A DNA stretch of 64,000 nt, from contig JALMGJ010000020.1 in NCBI GenBank assembly GCA_023362775.1, positions 7,195,501 through 7,259,500 on the forward strand. Direction: 5' to 3'. This DNA comes from Charina bottae (lineage: Eukaryota; Chordata; Lepidosauria; Squamata; Charinaidae). Both the position numbers and the translations under genes were made by a program. Shown here piece by piece: positions 55,301 through 59,752 of the stretch; the first letter of the stretch is position 1; the number at the start of each line of letters is the position of its first letter. Under the pieces are notes generated by a model. It was not told the DNA's origin and made no database searches. It saw nothing but the letters and a program-made list of their open reading frames with translations.

Positions 55301-58235
55301 TTAGCAACCTTTCTCATTCCCCGTGCATATAGGAGGCTCCCTGCTCAAGCCCCTCCTTAGCTCTCCCATACCACTAAGGAATTTACTTCTTGTTTGCCTT
55401 GCTGGCACAGGTATCTCTTTCACCATCAACTTTTGCCTGGTTGGCCCTGTGCACACAGGAAGCGGTTAGCACTAGCAGCTCCGTCTGGGGAATCCCAAAT
55501 TTCTGTTCCATGGTGCTGGGCTGCCCTGGATTTCTTATCATGTGCTCCCAAAATTGGGGGGAGCCAAACTGGAGCATACTGCCCCACCTGCTCATTAATT
55601 GTTTGGCAGCTGTAGGTGGTAGAAAAATGTGCAAACTTTAGCAAAGAAAGGAAGATCCTGTAGGAATTCTGGGATGGTAGTACCAGAACTCCACGCAGTT
55701 TCTTACTAGTATGTAGCAGAGTAGAAGTGTTCCCATAAACTTGCACAAGGCTTAATCAGTTCAAAACAAAATAAACACACTTCACACATTAATGTAAAGT
55801 TACATAAAAAAAGAGTTTACAATTTTATTGTAACTCACAGTTCCTTAGTAGAAATGGTCCGTGCATGCGAGCAATTGGTTCTGACGTGACCCACATGCTT
55901 CTAATGTGGCCCACCTGGATGGAAGTATGAGAAGCATGTGGCAGCAGCCATAGCTGCCATCCTCCTTGGTAGGAGATTCAAACAGAAAGAAAGAAAGAGA
56001 AGGGAACAGGAAACCAGGATTCAGCCCCTCCCACACAAAGCAAGTAATATTAGGTTACAGCAGAGGCTGCCTCCTCCTTCAAGCTTGTGTGAGACCTGCT
56101 TGGTTGAAACCCGATCTCTAACAGATCCAACAGGAAAAAAAACTCTGGGAAAGAAAGTGTCTTGTTTTTCACTGGCCAAACAAACCTGGCAAGGGATTCC
56201 AAAGAATTTCTATTTTCCTATCTCAGGGGCACACTGGAAGTCTTTGGCCTCATCCGCCAGCTAGATGGTTTTCCTTCTTGTTACCCATGTTTCATCTTTC
56301 CCTCTCCTCCTCTTCCTCAACACCTTCTCGCTAATTGACAGCTAAGGGTGTACACCGTTTGAAAATGATTTGAGATCTTGTGCAAGCACAGCACTTCCGT
56401 ACTATTCAGGAAAACTATTCAACCATCATCACAAAAATGCATTCCATAACAGTGGAAGTTTTGCTAACACTGTTAACATTGTTTACCAATGTTGTATTTT
56501 TTGGTATTGCTTTTCATATTGCCAAAAGTGTAGCTACAATGTGTTCAATTCTTGTTTAGGTTTTTTTTTTAGTTAAAGACTTAAGCATTTTTACAAATCA
56601 GGCTGTTGCAAATAAAGCCATTTAATTTATATCTTCATAACAGCCTCATGAGATCAGTCAGCCTGAGCGAATAAAAAGGTTATCTCACAAAGGTGTATAA
56701 CTCCAGTGCAGAGCTTTCCAAACTTTTCATGTTGGTGACACACTTTTTAGACATGCATCATTTTGCGACACACTCTTACAGCAGGGCATCATTTCATGAC
56801 ACACTCTTACAGCAGGGCACAAGGCAAGCACTAGGACCTGCGCAGAATCACAGCAGGTTTGGAGGTAGCAACAGCCGCGACACACCCAGAGACTGCAGCC
56901 GACACACTAACGTGTCCCGACACATAGTTTGGAAAGCTCTGCTCCAGCGCAATGTATGTGAGGTTTTACAGTAATTTTGCTTTTCATTCAATCTTTTCCA
57001 ACACGTCTTTCTAAAGCTTGTCTCAACATGAGCAGGTTATGTTACCACTCATGCTGCTGTATCATCCCCCAGTACTTCAGACAAGCCTGTAATATTTCAC
57101 AGAGAAACCTTGTCTCATGCTAAAATCAGGCGCCCGATTTCAGATCCTCCCCCTGGCCTTGGCTATTCCATACGCGCTGCCTCTTCTGCGGTTGCTTGCA
57201 CCCCCTTACTGCACCCCTCTCTGGCAATGCTTGCTCTATCTACTGTGACCTGCCCCATGAGGCACCAGAGGCCACAGCCTGAAACGGCACATGGTCATAA
57301 TGAAATGCAACCTGTGACACAGAAGAGAATCTGCCATTCCAGCCCCAAAGAAGCAACGCTACTCTTCGGCTGGAATGAAACAGCTTTGGCTGTGGGGAAG
57401 GGGCACTGACAGAAGCAATCTGCAGCACAATATCCAGTGGAAATGGGGTAAGCCACCATACAGGAATAGGAAGGAACTGAAGCTCGAAAGAGCACAGTTC
57501 AGCCATTCTTGGACTTGAAAGAAAGAAAATTATAGGGAATCGATCTTAAACTTGCAGAATTCATGTAGCATTCGCTAACAGCATTGATTTTGCCTGACAC
57601 GGATTCAAATTGTTCTTTACAAGGAGAGAAGCACAGGCACTTAACAGTGGTGACGGCCTCCTAGCTATGAAGGCATGAAGGTTTCAAATAATGCCCAAAG
57701 TTCAATAAAACAATAAACTGGACCACGGGCATTAAACGCTCAGCCTTAATTGTCTCAAGACTGATCTGCTGTGAAACTGACACTGGATATACCTGTTCAC
57801 TTGCTGTTTTTCCATTCCTTTGGGAGATACATTACCCGGAGAAATGATTATGGAAAAAGTTTGGAAATGTTTTTTTTTTCTTTCTCTCTGGGTGCGTGGG
57901 GGGGAATGGCCAGGAACGGTCTCTTTTCAAAGGAAGGACTACCGCAGTCGCTTCAACGGCTCGCCCTTGAACCGGACGCCACCAACCGGGACGTCCTGAG
58001 TTTCGCTCCGCGCCCCGTTCCCCGAGCCGGGTTACCGGCAGACTCCCGCGACTCATCCCCAGGCGGGGGCTTGAGAGAAGGGCCTCCTCCCGCTCCCGAG
58101 CAGCGCTCCCGCTCAATCCCCCTACACACCCTCATCGGCGAGGCTGAGGGACTCGCGGCGCGCCCGGGGCTTCCTTACCTCTGCCATGGCCAGGAAGCAG
58201 CCGCCCACCGCGAGGAACGCCAGGACGGCGGGCAT
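1382..58235 (-). CDS. PTH2R: PTH2R gene, parathyroid hormone 2 receptor (exons 1-12 of about 13)
   Basis: Class B (secretin-family) G-protein-coupled receptor of the plasma membrane; in other vertebrates it binds TIP39 and PTH and signals through Gs/cAMP. The coding sequence is the join, on the minus strand, of 58179-58235, 50666-50771, 47387-47497, 47170-47291, 46463-46560, 43893-44079, 42042-42195, 33984-34044, 8118-8184, 5275-5369, 3457-3595 and 1382-1423. Each intron is GT-AG and the phases close without a break (413 codons). The protein shows a signal peptide, an ectodomain with the six conserved cysteines and N-glycosylation sequons, and TM1-TM7 ending in the family block [13 protein letters not shown]. 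Residues in TM3-TM4 ([24 protein letters not shown], then FILIGWG) fit PTH2R better than PTH1R from memory of the family. The cytoplasmic-tail exon (VQAEVKK-type) was not found and should lie beyond base 1. No disabling change was seen. Confidence 0.95.
1505..2150 (+). repeat. Degenerate telomere-like TTAGGG repeats in intron 11
   Basis: About 650 bases are dominated by variants of TTAGGG (GGGTTAG, GGTTAAG, AGTGTTAGG, CATTAGGGTT) in one orientation. Perfect hexamers are scattered, not in long tandem runs. It resembles an old interstitial telomeric array. Confidence 0.75.
2160..3456. other. Intron 11, no feature recognised
   Basis: Mixed AT-rich sequence. Nothing beyond a short C run near 2670 was recognised between the telomere-like array and exon 11. 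Confidence 0.4.
3457..3595 (-). CDS. PTH2R: PTH2R exon 11 (TM6, ECL3 and TM7 start)
   Basis: 139 bases encoding [20 protein letters not shown] (TM6), [20 protein letters not shown] (ECL3) and FFNSFQ. CTCTTCCAG acceptor, phase 2 in, phase 0 out. The donor is GTCTGG, a weak match beyond the GT. Confidence 0.97.
3701..3997. mobile_element. Palindromic Penelope-derived element, family A
   Basis: An inverted repeat whose arms start ggttgttgtgggttttccgg and meet near 3840. One end only carries an extra tail of about 35 nt (cgactatac end). A 12-base target duplication cctttaaagctt flanks it at 3689-3700 and 3998-4009. The right arm reads CTGAAGA-T-GCCAG...CTGGC-GAAAC at 3876-3907, a hammerhead-like core. 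Relatives are at 48124-48541 and 63745-63890. Assignment to Penelope-like elements is inferred from the structure. Confidence 0.75.
4010..4890. other. Intron 10, no feature recognised
   Basis: Unique-looking AT-rich sequence; no exon or known repeat seen. Confidence 0.35.
4895..5185 (-). mobile_element. CR1-like LINE remnant
   Basis: The sequence has the reverse-complement wording of CR1 3' regions: a tagttcagcctt block near the start and ctccaggcaaaacataacc near the end. It is old and lies against exon 10. Confidence 0.45.
5275..5369 (-). CDS. PTH2R: PTH2R exon 10 (TM5 and ICL3)
   Basis: 95 bases encoding [20 protein letters not shown] and [12 protein letters not shown], the end of TM5 and intracellular loop 3. 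TTTTACAG acceptor and GTATGT donor; phase 0 in, phase 2 out. Confidence 0.96.
6115..6475 (-). mobile_element. Probable solo LTR
   Basis: On the minus strand the segment begins TGTCAGGACTCTGACAGG, has a TATA-like TTTAAAAAGCC near 6216-6226 and an AATAAACCG signal near 6155-6163. That spacing is typical of a U3-R-U5 unit. No coding part of an LTR element flanks it. Edges are approximate. Confidence 0.5.
7266..7656 (-). mobile_element. Probable solo LTR, second family
   Basis: Minus-strand text starts TGTCAGGATTGCAGTTCGA, contains CCTTAATAAAGC near 7340-7352 and ends in ATCACA, consistent with TG...CA ends and a poly(A) signal. No internal retroviral genes are next to it. Open frames through it are not convincing genes. 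Confidence 0.45.
8118..8184 (-). CDS. PTH2R: PTH2R exon 9 (ECL2 and TM5 start)
   Basis: A 67-base exon encoding [20 protein letters not shown] and then IG, with the conserved ECL2 cysteine-tryptophan. TTTCACAG acceptor; donor GTAGGA. Phase 2 in, phase 0 out. It is separated from exon 8 by about 25.8 kb of repeats. Confidence 0.95.
8356..8379 (+). repeat. (AAG)n microsatellite
   Basis: ggaagaagaagaagaagaag-type trinucleotide run in intron 8, close to exon 9. Confidence 0.9.
8908..9103 (-). mobile_element. Sauria SINE, first part (interrupted)
   Basis: Begins ggtaaaggttccccccgcac and runs to ctacttgcatttg; this is the 3' half of the SINE seen whole at 18771-19106, in the same orientation. It resumes at 11549-11690, so a LINE has split it. 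Confidence 0.85.
9135..11117 (+). pseudogene. LINE reverse transcriptase ORF with premature stop
   Basis: Retrotransposon polymerase for target-primed insertion. The open frame begins inside the flanking SINE at 9054, but LINE-derived protein starts near the methionine at 9135. Visible RT blocks are [61 protein letters not shown] and the catalytic LQYADDNVV, followed by the thumb and an ACETWTLY...[11 protein letters not shown] region. The frame stops with TGA at 11115-11117. The same frame then continues to a second TGA at 11331-11333 and a TAA near 11490. Both TGA stops could be CGA transitions. After them the frame shows [20 protein letters not shown] plus H, a perfect C-x2-C-x12-H-x3-H zinc finger. 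Confidence 0.85.
11118..11493 (+). pseudogene. C-terminal part of the same LINE ORF, zinc finger
   Basis: Continuation of the LINE frame past the first stop. [20 protein letters not shown] and [15 protein letters not shown] precede a second TGA. A lysine/arginine-rich linker and a C2H2 finger follow (cysteines near 11418-11430). A terminal zinc finger is a usual feature of this LINE group. Confidence 0.75.
11549..11690 (-). mobile_element. Sauria SINE, second part (tRNA-like head)
   Basis: From catgctttcaaattgctagg to tgagccaacatgcccc. On the minus strand it has the tRNA-like promoter: a B-box-like GGTTCGAATCCC and an A-box-like TGGCTCAGCGGGT region. It joins to 8908-9103. Confidence 0.85.
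12050..13076 (+). mobile_element. 5'-truncated L2/CR1-type LINE
   Basis: An RT C-terminal region, then a 3' UTR with ccgcccagagttcccttgtg and gagcggtatataaattgaaa, and a (TAAA)n tail near 13060-13076. The same 3' tail recurs at 28114-28186. Confidence 0.85.
12054..12902 (+). pseudogene. L2/CR1 LINE reverse transcriptase, C-terminal 282 residues
   Basis: Fragment of a retrotransposon polymerase, open for 282 codons. It has [16 protein letters not shown] just after the expected catalytic region, [52 protein letters not shown] and [20 protein letters not shown]. These blocks are typical of L2/CR1 elements in reptiles. The catalytic YADD and the endonuclease are missing through 5' truncation, so it is not a functional gene. 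The intact frame suggests a fairly recent insertion. Confidence 0.85.
13102..13468 (+). mobile_element. Sauria SINE, full-length
   Basis: The tRNA-derived head starts near 13138 (ggggcgtggtggctcagtag; B-box-like ggttcgaatccc at 13200-13211). The body has ccaacctagcaattcgaaag, and the tail ends gtgcggggggtaactttacc. A 12-13 base duplication taaagatgcaatt lies at 13088-13101 and near 13468-13480, so about 36 A/T-rich bases precede the head inside the insertion. Confidence 0.85.
14011..14374. mobile_element. hAT miniature transposon, copy 1
   Basis: Terminal inverted repeat cagagctttccaaactgtgt at the left and a matching tttggaaagccctg at the right. A perfect 8-base duplication ctctggag at 14003-14010 and 14375-14382 is diagnostic of hAT. 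No transposase frame. Confidence 0.88.
15482..15740. mobile_element. hAT miniature transposon, copy 2
   Basis: Ends cagagctttccaaactgtg and gtttggaaagctctg, with a perfect 8-base duplication tcctagat at 15474-15481 and 15741-15748. The interior has tgtgtcg-rich sequence and a duplicated block around 15585-15660 (aggtcctagtgcctgccttg twice). No coding capacity. Confidence 0.9.
15749..18756. other. Intron 8, no clear feature
   Basis: About 3 kb of ordinary intron sequence. The open frames are short and carry no recognisable domain. Confidence 0.35.
18771..19106 (-). mobile_element. Sauria SINE, full-length, minus orientation
   Basis: Complete copy with the tRNA-like head on the minus strand (ggggcgtggtggctcagcgg) and the tail at the left. 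Perfect 14-base duplications tatctctcttttta flank it at 18757-18770 and 19107-19120. The tail resembles BovB LINE 3' ends (cagtcgtgcccgactct), as known for Sauria SINEs. Confidence 0.92.
19121..20329. other. Intron 8, no clear feature
   Basis: Apart from a (GGT)n run near 19338-19352, no feature was recognised. Confidence 0.35.
20330..20975 (+). mobile_element. Degraded L2-type LINE fragment
   Basis: The plus strand from about 20700 reads, with stops, like the L2 RT region around the catalytic site (GVKCHQSA and [14 protein letters not shown]). The left limit is uncertain. Confidence 0.45.
20985..22060 (-). mobile_element. CR1 LINE fragment, interrupted by a SINE
   Basis: The plus strand shows the reverse complement of CR1 coding text: gaatccaaccctcagtgcag and tagcctctgcttgaacagtt at the left; cagttacatcacattgctga and cccagaacaggacacagtac at the right. 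The SINE at 21249-21560 separates the halves. Confidence 0.6.
21249..21560 (-). mobile_element. tRNA-derived SINE, second family
   Basis: On the minus strand it starts gagcctcgtgtggtgcagag, with an A-box-like tggtgcagagcggtagg and a B-box-like cgagttcgatccc. It continues through ggtcggtaaaatgagcaccc and ends with gtcagtaatgactcgatgc. This structure is common in squamates and distinct from Sauria. Confidence 0.75.
22885..24200 (-). mobile_element. Degraded APE-type LINE, 3' end
   Basis: The minus strand shows [20 protein letters not shown], matching the RT thumb text [20 protein letters not shown] of the LINE at 28740-32930. A later piece ([18 protein letters not shown]) and a GATA-like tail near 22885-22915 follow. 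The copy has several frame breaks. Confidence 0.6.
24201..25050. other. Intron 8, no clear feature
   Basis: No exon, RNA gene or known repeat was recognised. Confidence 0.3.
25055..25960 (+). mobile_element. Degraded Penelope-like element (RT fragments)
   Basis: The text [19 protein letters not shown] at about 25248-25308 and, after a break, [20 protein letters not shown] and [20 protein letters not shown] are Penelope RT blocks, close to the copy at 51194-52168. The catalytic YVDD is missing. An L2-type tail and (AC)n run (25460-25540) interrupt it. Confidence 0.75.
25460..25540 (+). repeat. L2-type tail plus (AC)n microsatellite
   Basis: aaccgcccagagtctactgc and ggtaataaatttgaat are LINE/SINE tail sequence; an AC run at 25516-25537 follows. 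It breaks the Penelope-like frame. Confidence 0.6.
25961..27453. other. Intron 8, no clear feature
   Basis: No recognised gene or repeat. Confidence 0.3.
27454..27732. mobile_element. Rearranged LTR with inverted halves
   Basis: The right part (from about 27565) matches the LTR at 1-283 on the minus strand, with caaggtcatc...ctaca at the end and TATAAGAAGG. The left part (27458-27545) matches the R-U5 half of the same LTR on the plus strand: gacttgaaagatt, cttaataaaagt and tcctggtctggtct. The two halves therefore face opposite ways. Confidence 0.6.
28114..28186 (+). mobile_element. Extremely truncated L2-type LINE tail
   Basis: gaccgcccagagttcccttg, gagcggtatataaattgaaa and a (AAAT)n tail; nearly identical to 13000-13076. 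Only the last 75 bases of the LINE were inserted. Confidence 0.85.
28812..29114 (-). pseudogene. LINE C-terminal region
   Basis: [26 protein letters not shown] resembles the C-terminal Cys/His motif of I-group LINEs. The open frame ends near the element's tail. Confidence 0.6.
29481..30077 (-). pseudogene. LINE reverse transcriptase, catalytic YTDD region
   Basis: Contains [20 protein letters not shown], a YxDD catalytic site with threonine at the second place, then [12 protein letters not shown] and [15 protein letters not shown] (thumb). It ends [18 protein letters not shown]. It overlaps the preceding piece in another frame, so a frameshift separates them. Confidence 0.8.
30040..30615 (-). 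pseudogene. LINE reverse transcriptase, N-terminal half
   Basis: Polymerase fingers and palm of the same LINE. Blocks are [74 protein letters not shown] and [17 protein letters not shown] frame change near 30040-30077 joins it to the next piece. Confidence 0.8.
31043..31903. mobile_element. Composite insertion inside the LINE
   Basis: Flanked by aaaatggcagtt-like duplications (31036-31045 and about 31904-31914). The left end is T/A-rich (poly(A) on the minus strand). The right part, 31440-31800, is LTR-like on the plus strand: TATAAAG at 31622-31628, and gtgcgagtctgtttactc near 31761. Removing it rejoins the LINE. Confidence 0.6.
32286..32921 (-). pseudogene. LINE endonuclease domain
   Basis: AP-endonuclease-like domain that would nick target DNA for retrotransposition. 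The frame shows [12 protein letters not shown] (the ET motif), [17 protein letters not shown] and [16 protein letters not shown] (the GDFN catalytic block). It continues to [20 protein letters not shown], the T(Y/H)W-type motif before the expected final S-x-IDY block, seen as [10 protein letters not shown]. It is open for 211 codons, but the element as a whole is broken. Confidence 0.75.
32936..33983. other. Intron 8 near exon 8, no clear feature
   Basis: No repeat or exon recognised. Confidence 0.3.
33984..34044 (-). CDS. PTH2R: PTH2R exon 8 (TM4/ECL2)
   Basis: A 61-base exon, the size of the matching PTH1R exon. It encodes [20 protein letters not shown] after completing a glycine codon. 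TTTGTAG acceptor, GTAAGT donor, phase 1 in and phase 2 out. It is isolated in repeat-rich intron and is too short to stand out as an open frame. Confidence 0.95.
34045..35270. other. Intron 7 near exon 8, no clear feature
   Basis: AT-rich sequence; a weak palindromic AAACTGAATTAAAAC-type stretch near 34650-34700 only. Confidence 0.3.
35600..35765 (+). pseudogene. Exon-like block captured in the hAT element
   Basis: Open coding-like sequence reading [20 protein letters not shown], then [27 protein letters not shown]. It is alpha-helical, rich in alanine, leucine, arginine and glutamate, unlike random GC-rich translation. The source gene was not recognised. Confidence 0.4.
36170..36700 (-). 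repeat. Left arm of the hAT-internal inverted repeat
   Basis: Read on the minus strand it matches 37305-37835 with few differences, starting gtttgcgctgctgcggtggc. It carries the same exon-like blocks. Confidence 0.85.
37305..37835 (+). repeat. Right arm with exon-intron-like structure
   Basis: From about 37485 the frame reads [35 protein letters not shown], then a GT. A second block at 37714-37790, after CCCCCCAG and before GTGAGT, encodes [25 protein letters not shown]. The exon-like layout suggests a captured genomic gene fragment; I do not recognise the gene. Confidence 0.6.
38050..38165 (+). repeat. Three tandem 38-base units at the hAT right end
   Basis: The unit ccacgtgattggcccccgcc plus cgcaaaccccgccccctt occurs three times (third with cacgcgatt). 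One more copy sits near the left end at 35579-35614 in the same orientation. Each contains CACGTG or a variant and a GC-box-like motif. Confidence 0.85.
38471..40203. other. Intron 7, no clear feature
   Basis: Very AT-rich; no gene or clear repeat. A duplicated ggtagatttagatgtatac block occurs near 40110-40150. Confidence 0.35.
40204..40430 (+). mobile_element. 5S rRNA-derived SINE (5S-Sauria-like), degraded
   Basis: The block ttgagcttggaagctaaaca followed by ggattgtgcctggctaattc and ttggttggttgtccaccagg follows the 5S rRNA consensus (gaagctaagcagggtcgggcctggttagtacttgg). SINE-like text aagcaatggcatataac follows. The copy is diverged. Confidence 0.65.
41405..41585. mobile_element. Palindromic Penelope-derived element, family B, copy 1
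   Basis: An inverted repeat: gtggtctctgagcttggttg at the left and its complement caaccaagctcagagaccac at the right. A one-sided tail is tgcagctcagggttgaactg. It is related to 42985-43147 and to the 3' end of the element at 51194-54493. Confidence 0.65.
42042..42195 (-). CDS. PTH2R: PTH2R exon 7 (TM3 and start of TM4)
   Basis: 154 bases encoding [40 protein letters not shown] and [12 protein letters not shown]. The cysteine that bridges TM3 to ECL2 and the EGLYLH block at the base of TM3 are intact. The donor is GTAAGA, in phase 1. Confidence 0.97.
42985..43147. mobile_element. Palindromic Penelope-derived element, family B, copy 2
   Basis: Tail atcgaagagagtatttgtag at the left only; arms ggtgctctctgagccttgtt and the complement at the right. 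An 8-base tattggta occurs on both sides. The arms equal the terminal part of the Penelope-like element ending at 54493. Confidence 0.75.
43536..43662 (+). mobile_element. 5'-truncated Sauria SINE
   Basis: Starts gcacatgaccgcggaagcgt and ends gcggggggaacctttacctt. Only the 3' part is present; the tRNA-like head is missing. Confidence 0.85.
43893..44079 (-). CDS. PTH2R: PTH2R exon 6 (ICL1, TM2 and ECL1)
   Basis: 187 bases. The start reads [20 protein letters not shown] and continues [20 protein letters not shown], the intracellular loop 1 and TM2 block, then the variable extracellular loop 1. It ends SQY before a GTAAGT donor, in phase 0. The long ECL1 is typical of PTH receptors. Confidence 0.95.
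44748..45478 (-). mobile_element. Neptune-like Penelope element fragment (GIY-YIG)
   Basis: Starts with ggcttgaatcatgtcaactg and the arm sequence of 52169-52906, but has no second arm. On the minus strand 44934-45332 encodes the GIY-YIG endonuclease part: [20 protein letters not shown] then [10 protein letters not shown] and [20 protein letters not shown]. This nicks DNA for insertion in Penelope-like elements. The 5' part of the protein is truncated near 45478. Confidence 0.8.
46319..46391 (+). repeat. (GT)n microsatellite
   Basis: About 70 bases of GT dinucleotides with a few interruptions, 72 bases outside the exon 5 donor side. Confidence 0.9.
46463..46560 (-). CDS. PTH2R: PTH2R exon 5 (juxtamembrane and TM1)
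   Basis: 98 bases encoding [20 protein letters not shown] and the rest of TM1 ([13 protein letters not shown]). The YTVGYSxSF pattern is the class B TM1 signature. The donor GTGAGT splits an arginine codon (phase 2). Confidence 0.95.
47170..47291 (-). CDS. PTH2R: PTH2R exon 4 (ectodomain, glycosylation sites)
   Basis: 122 bases encoding [20 protein letters not shown] and then [21 protein letters not shown]. It carries the last two ectodomain cysteines and the sequons NGT, NRT and NYS. It starts by completing a glycine codon from exon 3 and ends in phase 0 before a GTATGG donor. Confidence 0.95.
47387..47497 (-). CDS. PTH2R: PTH2R exon 3 (ectodomain)
   Basis: Encodes [15 protein letters not shown] and [13 protein letters not shown], the cysteine-rich core of the hormone-binding domain, including the conserved W/D and PCP blocks. 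The acceptor is a tandem CAGCAG (NAGNAG): using the inner AG gives 111 bases, using the outer one adds an alanine codon (end 47500). The inner one fits the known spacing better. The donor is GTATAC, in phase 1. Confidence 0.95.
48124..48541. mobile_element. Palindromic Penelope-derived element, family A, long copy
   Basis: Arms of about 190 bases meet near 48315; the single tail (tcgtgaaagccttcgactat) is at the right. A 12-base duplication cacgtcttatat lies at 48112-48123 and 48542-48553. The right arm has CTGAAGA-T-GCCAG...CTGGC and a GAAAC-like site changed to AAAAC (48420-48452). The interior extends family A by a loop with ctgctggtgtttatagctgc. Confidence 0.8.
49010..49160 (-). mobile_element. 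MIR-like tRNA-derived SINE
   Basis: On the minus strand gagagccagtgtggcctagt, ggtcaaggtgctgggagacc and cgggttctagtcacct make a degraded tRNA promoter. The text tcacctagctgc/ggtcacct resembles MIR core SINE sequence. Confidence 0.6.
49165..50660. other. Intron 2 sequence, no clear feature
   Basis: No exon or recognised repeat. Confidence 0.3.
50666..50771 (-). CDS. PTH2R: PTH2R exon 2 (N-terminal ectodomain helix)
   Basis: 106 bases between a TTTATTAG acceptor and a GTGAGG donor; starts in phase 0 and leaves one base. It encodes the ectodomain helix with [20 protein letters not shown] followed by an NIT sequon, matching the family pattern TIxxEQIxLxxxAKVQCExNIT. It supplies the first conserved cysteine. 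Confidence 0.95.
51194..52168 (+). pseudogene. Penelope-like reverse transcriptase
   Basis: Retroelement polymerase related to telomerase. Blocks are [70 protein letters not shown] (catalytic YVDD) and [18 protein letters not shown] cysteine/histidine stretch with [20 protein letters not shown] follows and leads toward the endonuclease. The N terminus is missing and the frame is cut by the nested insertion after NRL. Confidence 0.85.
52346..53041 (-). pseudogene. Neptune-like GIY-YIG protein on the left arm, minus strand
   Basis: From a methionine in the loop ([20 protein letters not shown]) through [20 protein letters not shown] to [27 protein letters not shown] and [20 protein letters not shown]. 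These are the CxxC-like linker and GIY-YIG nuclease of Neptune-type Penelope elements. No RT is attached, so it is a partial protein. The open frame extends upstream to 53320 by chance through the inverted arm. Confidence 0.75.
53096..53632 (+). pseudogene. Second copy of the GIY-YIG protein, right arm, plus strand
   Basis: 178 codons from [20 protein letters not shown] to the stop at 53632, matching the left-arm protein residue for residue where checked. It begins later than the left-arm copy because the loop belongs to the other strand. Confidence 0.75.
53859..54202 (+). pseudogene. GIY-YIG endonuclease end of the Penelope-like element
   Basis: After the nested element the text continues from the RT C terminus. 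[31 protein letters not shown] is the GIY-YIG core, followed by [22 protein letters not shown]. The endonuclease nicks target DNA. Stop codons between 53860 and 53960 break the link. Confidence 0.75.
54495..56700. other. Intron 1, no clear feature
   Basis: No exon, RNA gene or identified repeat. Open frames here lack domain signatures. Confidence 0.3.
56709..56941. mobile_element. hAT miniature transposon, copy 3
   Basis: Ends cagagctttccaaactttt and agtttggaaagctctg. Duplication ctccagtg/ctccagcg (7 of 8) at 56701-56708 and 56942-56949. Its interior is close to the reverse complement of copy 2 at 15482-15740. Confidence 0.88.
56950..57879. other. Intron 1 near exon 1, no clear feature
   Basis: An inverted pair near 57330-57385 (ccattccagccccaaag/ttcggctggaatg) was noticed, otherwise nothing. 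Confidence 0.3.
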
Positions 58236-58850
58236 TCTCGGGCCGTTGCGGGTCTCTGCGCTGAGGAAAGTTGAAAAGCTCGGCTCCGAGGGAAAGGAGC
58301 AAAATAGCAAGGAGGAAATCCAGCGGCGAGGAGGAAGCGGGGCCGGGCGGCGGAGCAACGTCGCCCTGTTGCTGCCCCTGCGGCCGGAGGCGTCCAAAAT
58401 CTGGCCGTCGATCTGGGCTGAGCCGCACCAGCCGCGGCGAACTTCCCGGGCACCGGCGCAACCCAAGGGAGGCGAGAAGCGACGCGCGCCCAGAGAGCCG
58501 CGGACCGACCCGTCTTTCTCCCTTCCCAGCAGATGCGCATGGAGGAAGGCGGCTGCTTAGCGGCTCCTGCCTAGCCTTCGGGGATGGCCAGCCAAGCCGG
58601 GACTCTTCCGCGTCCGCGTGGGACGCCCTCGGGACTCAGGGCAGCGGCGATCCTTCCCCTGATCTGGGAACGGAATTCCCACCCAGCCCCCCGAGCCTTT
58701 CGGGCCAAGGAGGAAGGCGGGTGCAGGGAGGTTCCTTTGCCGGCCTGTTTCGGCTCTGGGAAGGAGCCGTGGGCGTGAGAGGGGAGAATGCGGGGCAGAG
58801 GGAGTCTGGGAGAACAGCTAGTTCATTCCCACCGCCCGCCTAGCGCAAAT
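57880..58850 (-). promoter_or_regulatory. PTH2R: CpG island / presumed PTH2R promoter and 5' UTR
   Basis: About 1 kb of strongly GC- and CpG-rich sequence surrounds exon 1, in contrast to the AT-rich flanks. It probably holds the PTH2R transcription start on the minus strand. No TATA box was identified; the exact start cannot be placed. Long open frames on both strands here are a by-product of base composition. Confidence 0.7.
58179..58235 (-). CDS. PTH2R: PTH2R exon 1 (signal peptide)
   Basis: The ATG at 58235-58233 opens [19 protein letters not shown], a short hydrophobic signal peptide of the length found in PTH receptors. A GTAAGG donor follows directly at 58178, in phase 0. The frame stays open upstream to another ATG at 58466, but those residues are arginine- and glycine-rich and would spoil a signal peptide, so the inner ATG is preferred. 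The exon sits inside a CpG island. Confidence 0.85.
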
Positions 58851-59645
58851 CTCCCTTTCCCATCCTGCAGCAGGAATGGTGTAAAAATGCAAATACATAA
58901 CGAGACCGGACAGAAAGGACCTGCAGAGCCACACACAGCATTACAAAAAAATTAAAGAAGCGTGGTAAACGGGGAGGAGATTGCAGAGCAGCTGAATGAT
59001 TCATTTGCAGTGCTCGTCGTCGCAGTGAGCGGAATAGACGGTCCTGCCGAATCTGACTTTTCCAGCAAAGGAGGCTGAACCAGGGAGGCCAATGGTAGCA
59101 AAAGAGCCCGCTTTGGGCCACAGGAGCCAGCGAAAAATAGATCCCTTTCTAGGACTGGATGATTTGTGCCCCTAGCCTAGCCTGCGAATCCTTAAAAAAG
59201 AAACTTTGGTGGCAGAATTGGGATTGGACCCACAACCTACAAAGAGGAGGAAAATATGAAGCAATGGAGGTGCTGCTGGAGGGGTTGGCATCTAGTCCTA
59301 CAGCCTGTGTTTCCTGGAAAACTAATTGTTCAAAACTGCCTTAAGCCATAATCAGGATCACAACTAAAGTGACCATATTTCCAGGTTTGGATGATGCAGG
59401 AACCCAAACCATTAACTATAGGTATGTTATTTAAGCAGCAGTTCTAGGTCTGTTGCTTTCTTTGACTCCACACAAAGACATTTGCAAAGAAGAAACACAA
59501 AGAAGCTGACAAAAAAACCAGCAGCTATGCTGCAGCAGCCTTCCCACTAATTTCCCAGAATCCCTGGGCAACAACTGGGAATTCTGGGAGCTGTAGACAA
59601 TGTGCATGCTTCTGAAAGCATGAGAGCCATGTCAAGTCTGGTGAC

Positions 59646-59752
59646 AAAAAACCAGGAGTCTGGTAGCACCTTTTCCAACTAACAAGTTTTATTAAAAGGC
59701 ATAAGTTTTCATGAACTGCAGCTCACTTCATCAGATGCAAACTCCTGGTTTT
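59646..59752 (-). mobile_element. Amniote repeat with CTGATGA...GAAA core
   Basis: Minus-strand text gcatctgatgaagtgagctg and catgaaaacttatgcc, then taataaaacttgttagt and ggtgctaccagactcctgg. This is a widespread amniote interspersed repeat. It carries CTGATGA-A-GTGAGCT..AGTTCAT-GAAAA at 59706-59734. Confidence 0.65.

Noticed and set aside
58122..58843. Open frames of 110-190 codons on both strands around PTH2R exon 1
   Set aside because: These come from the CpG island. Only the 19-codon signal peptide followed by a splice donor is supported.
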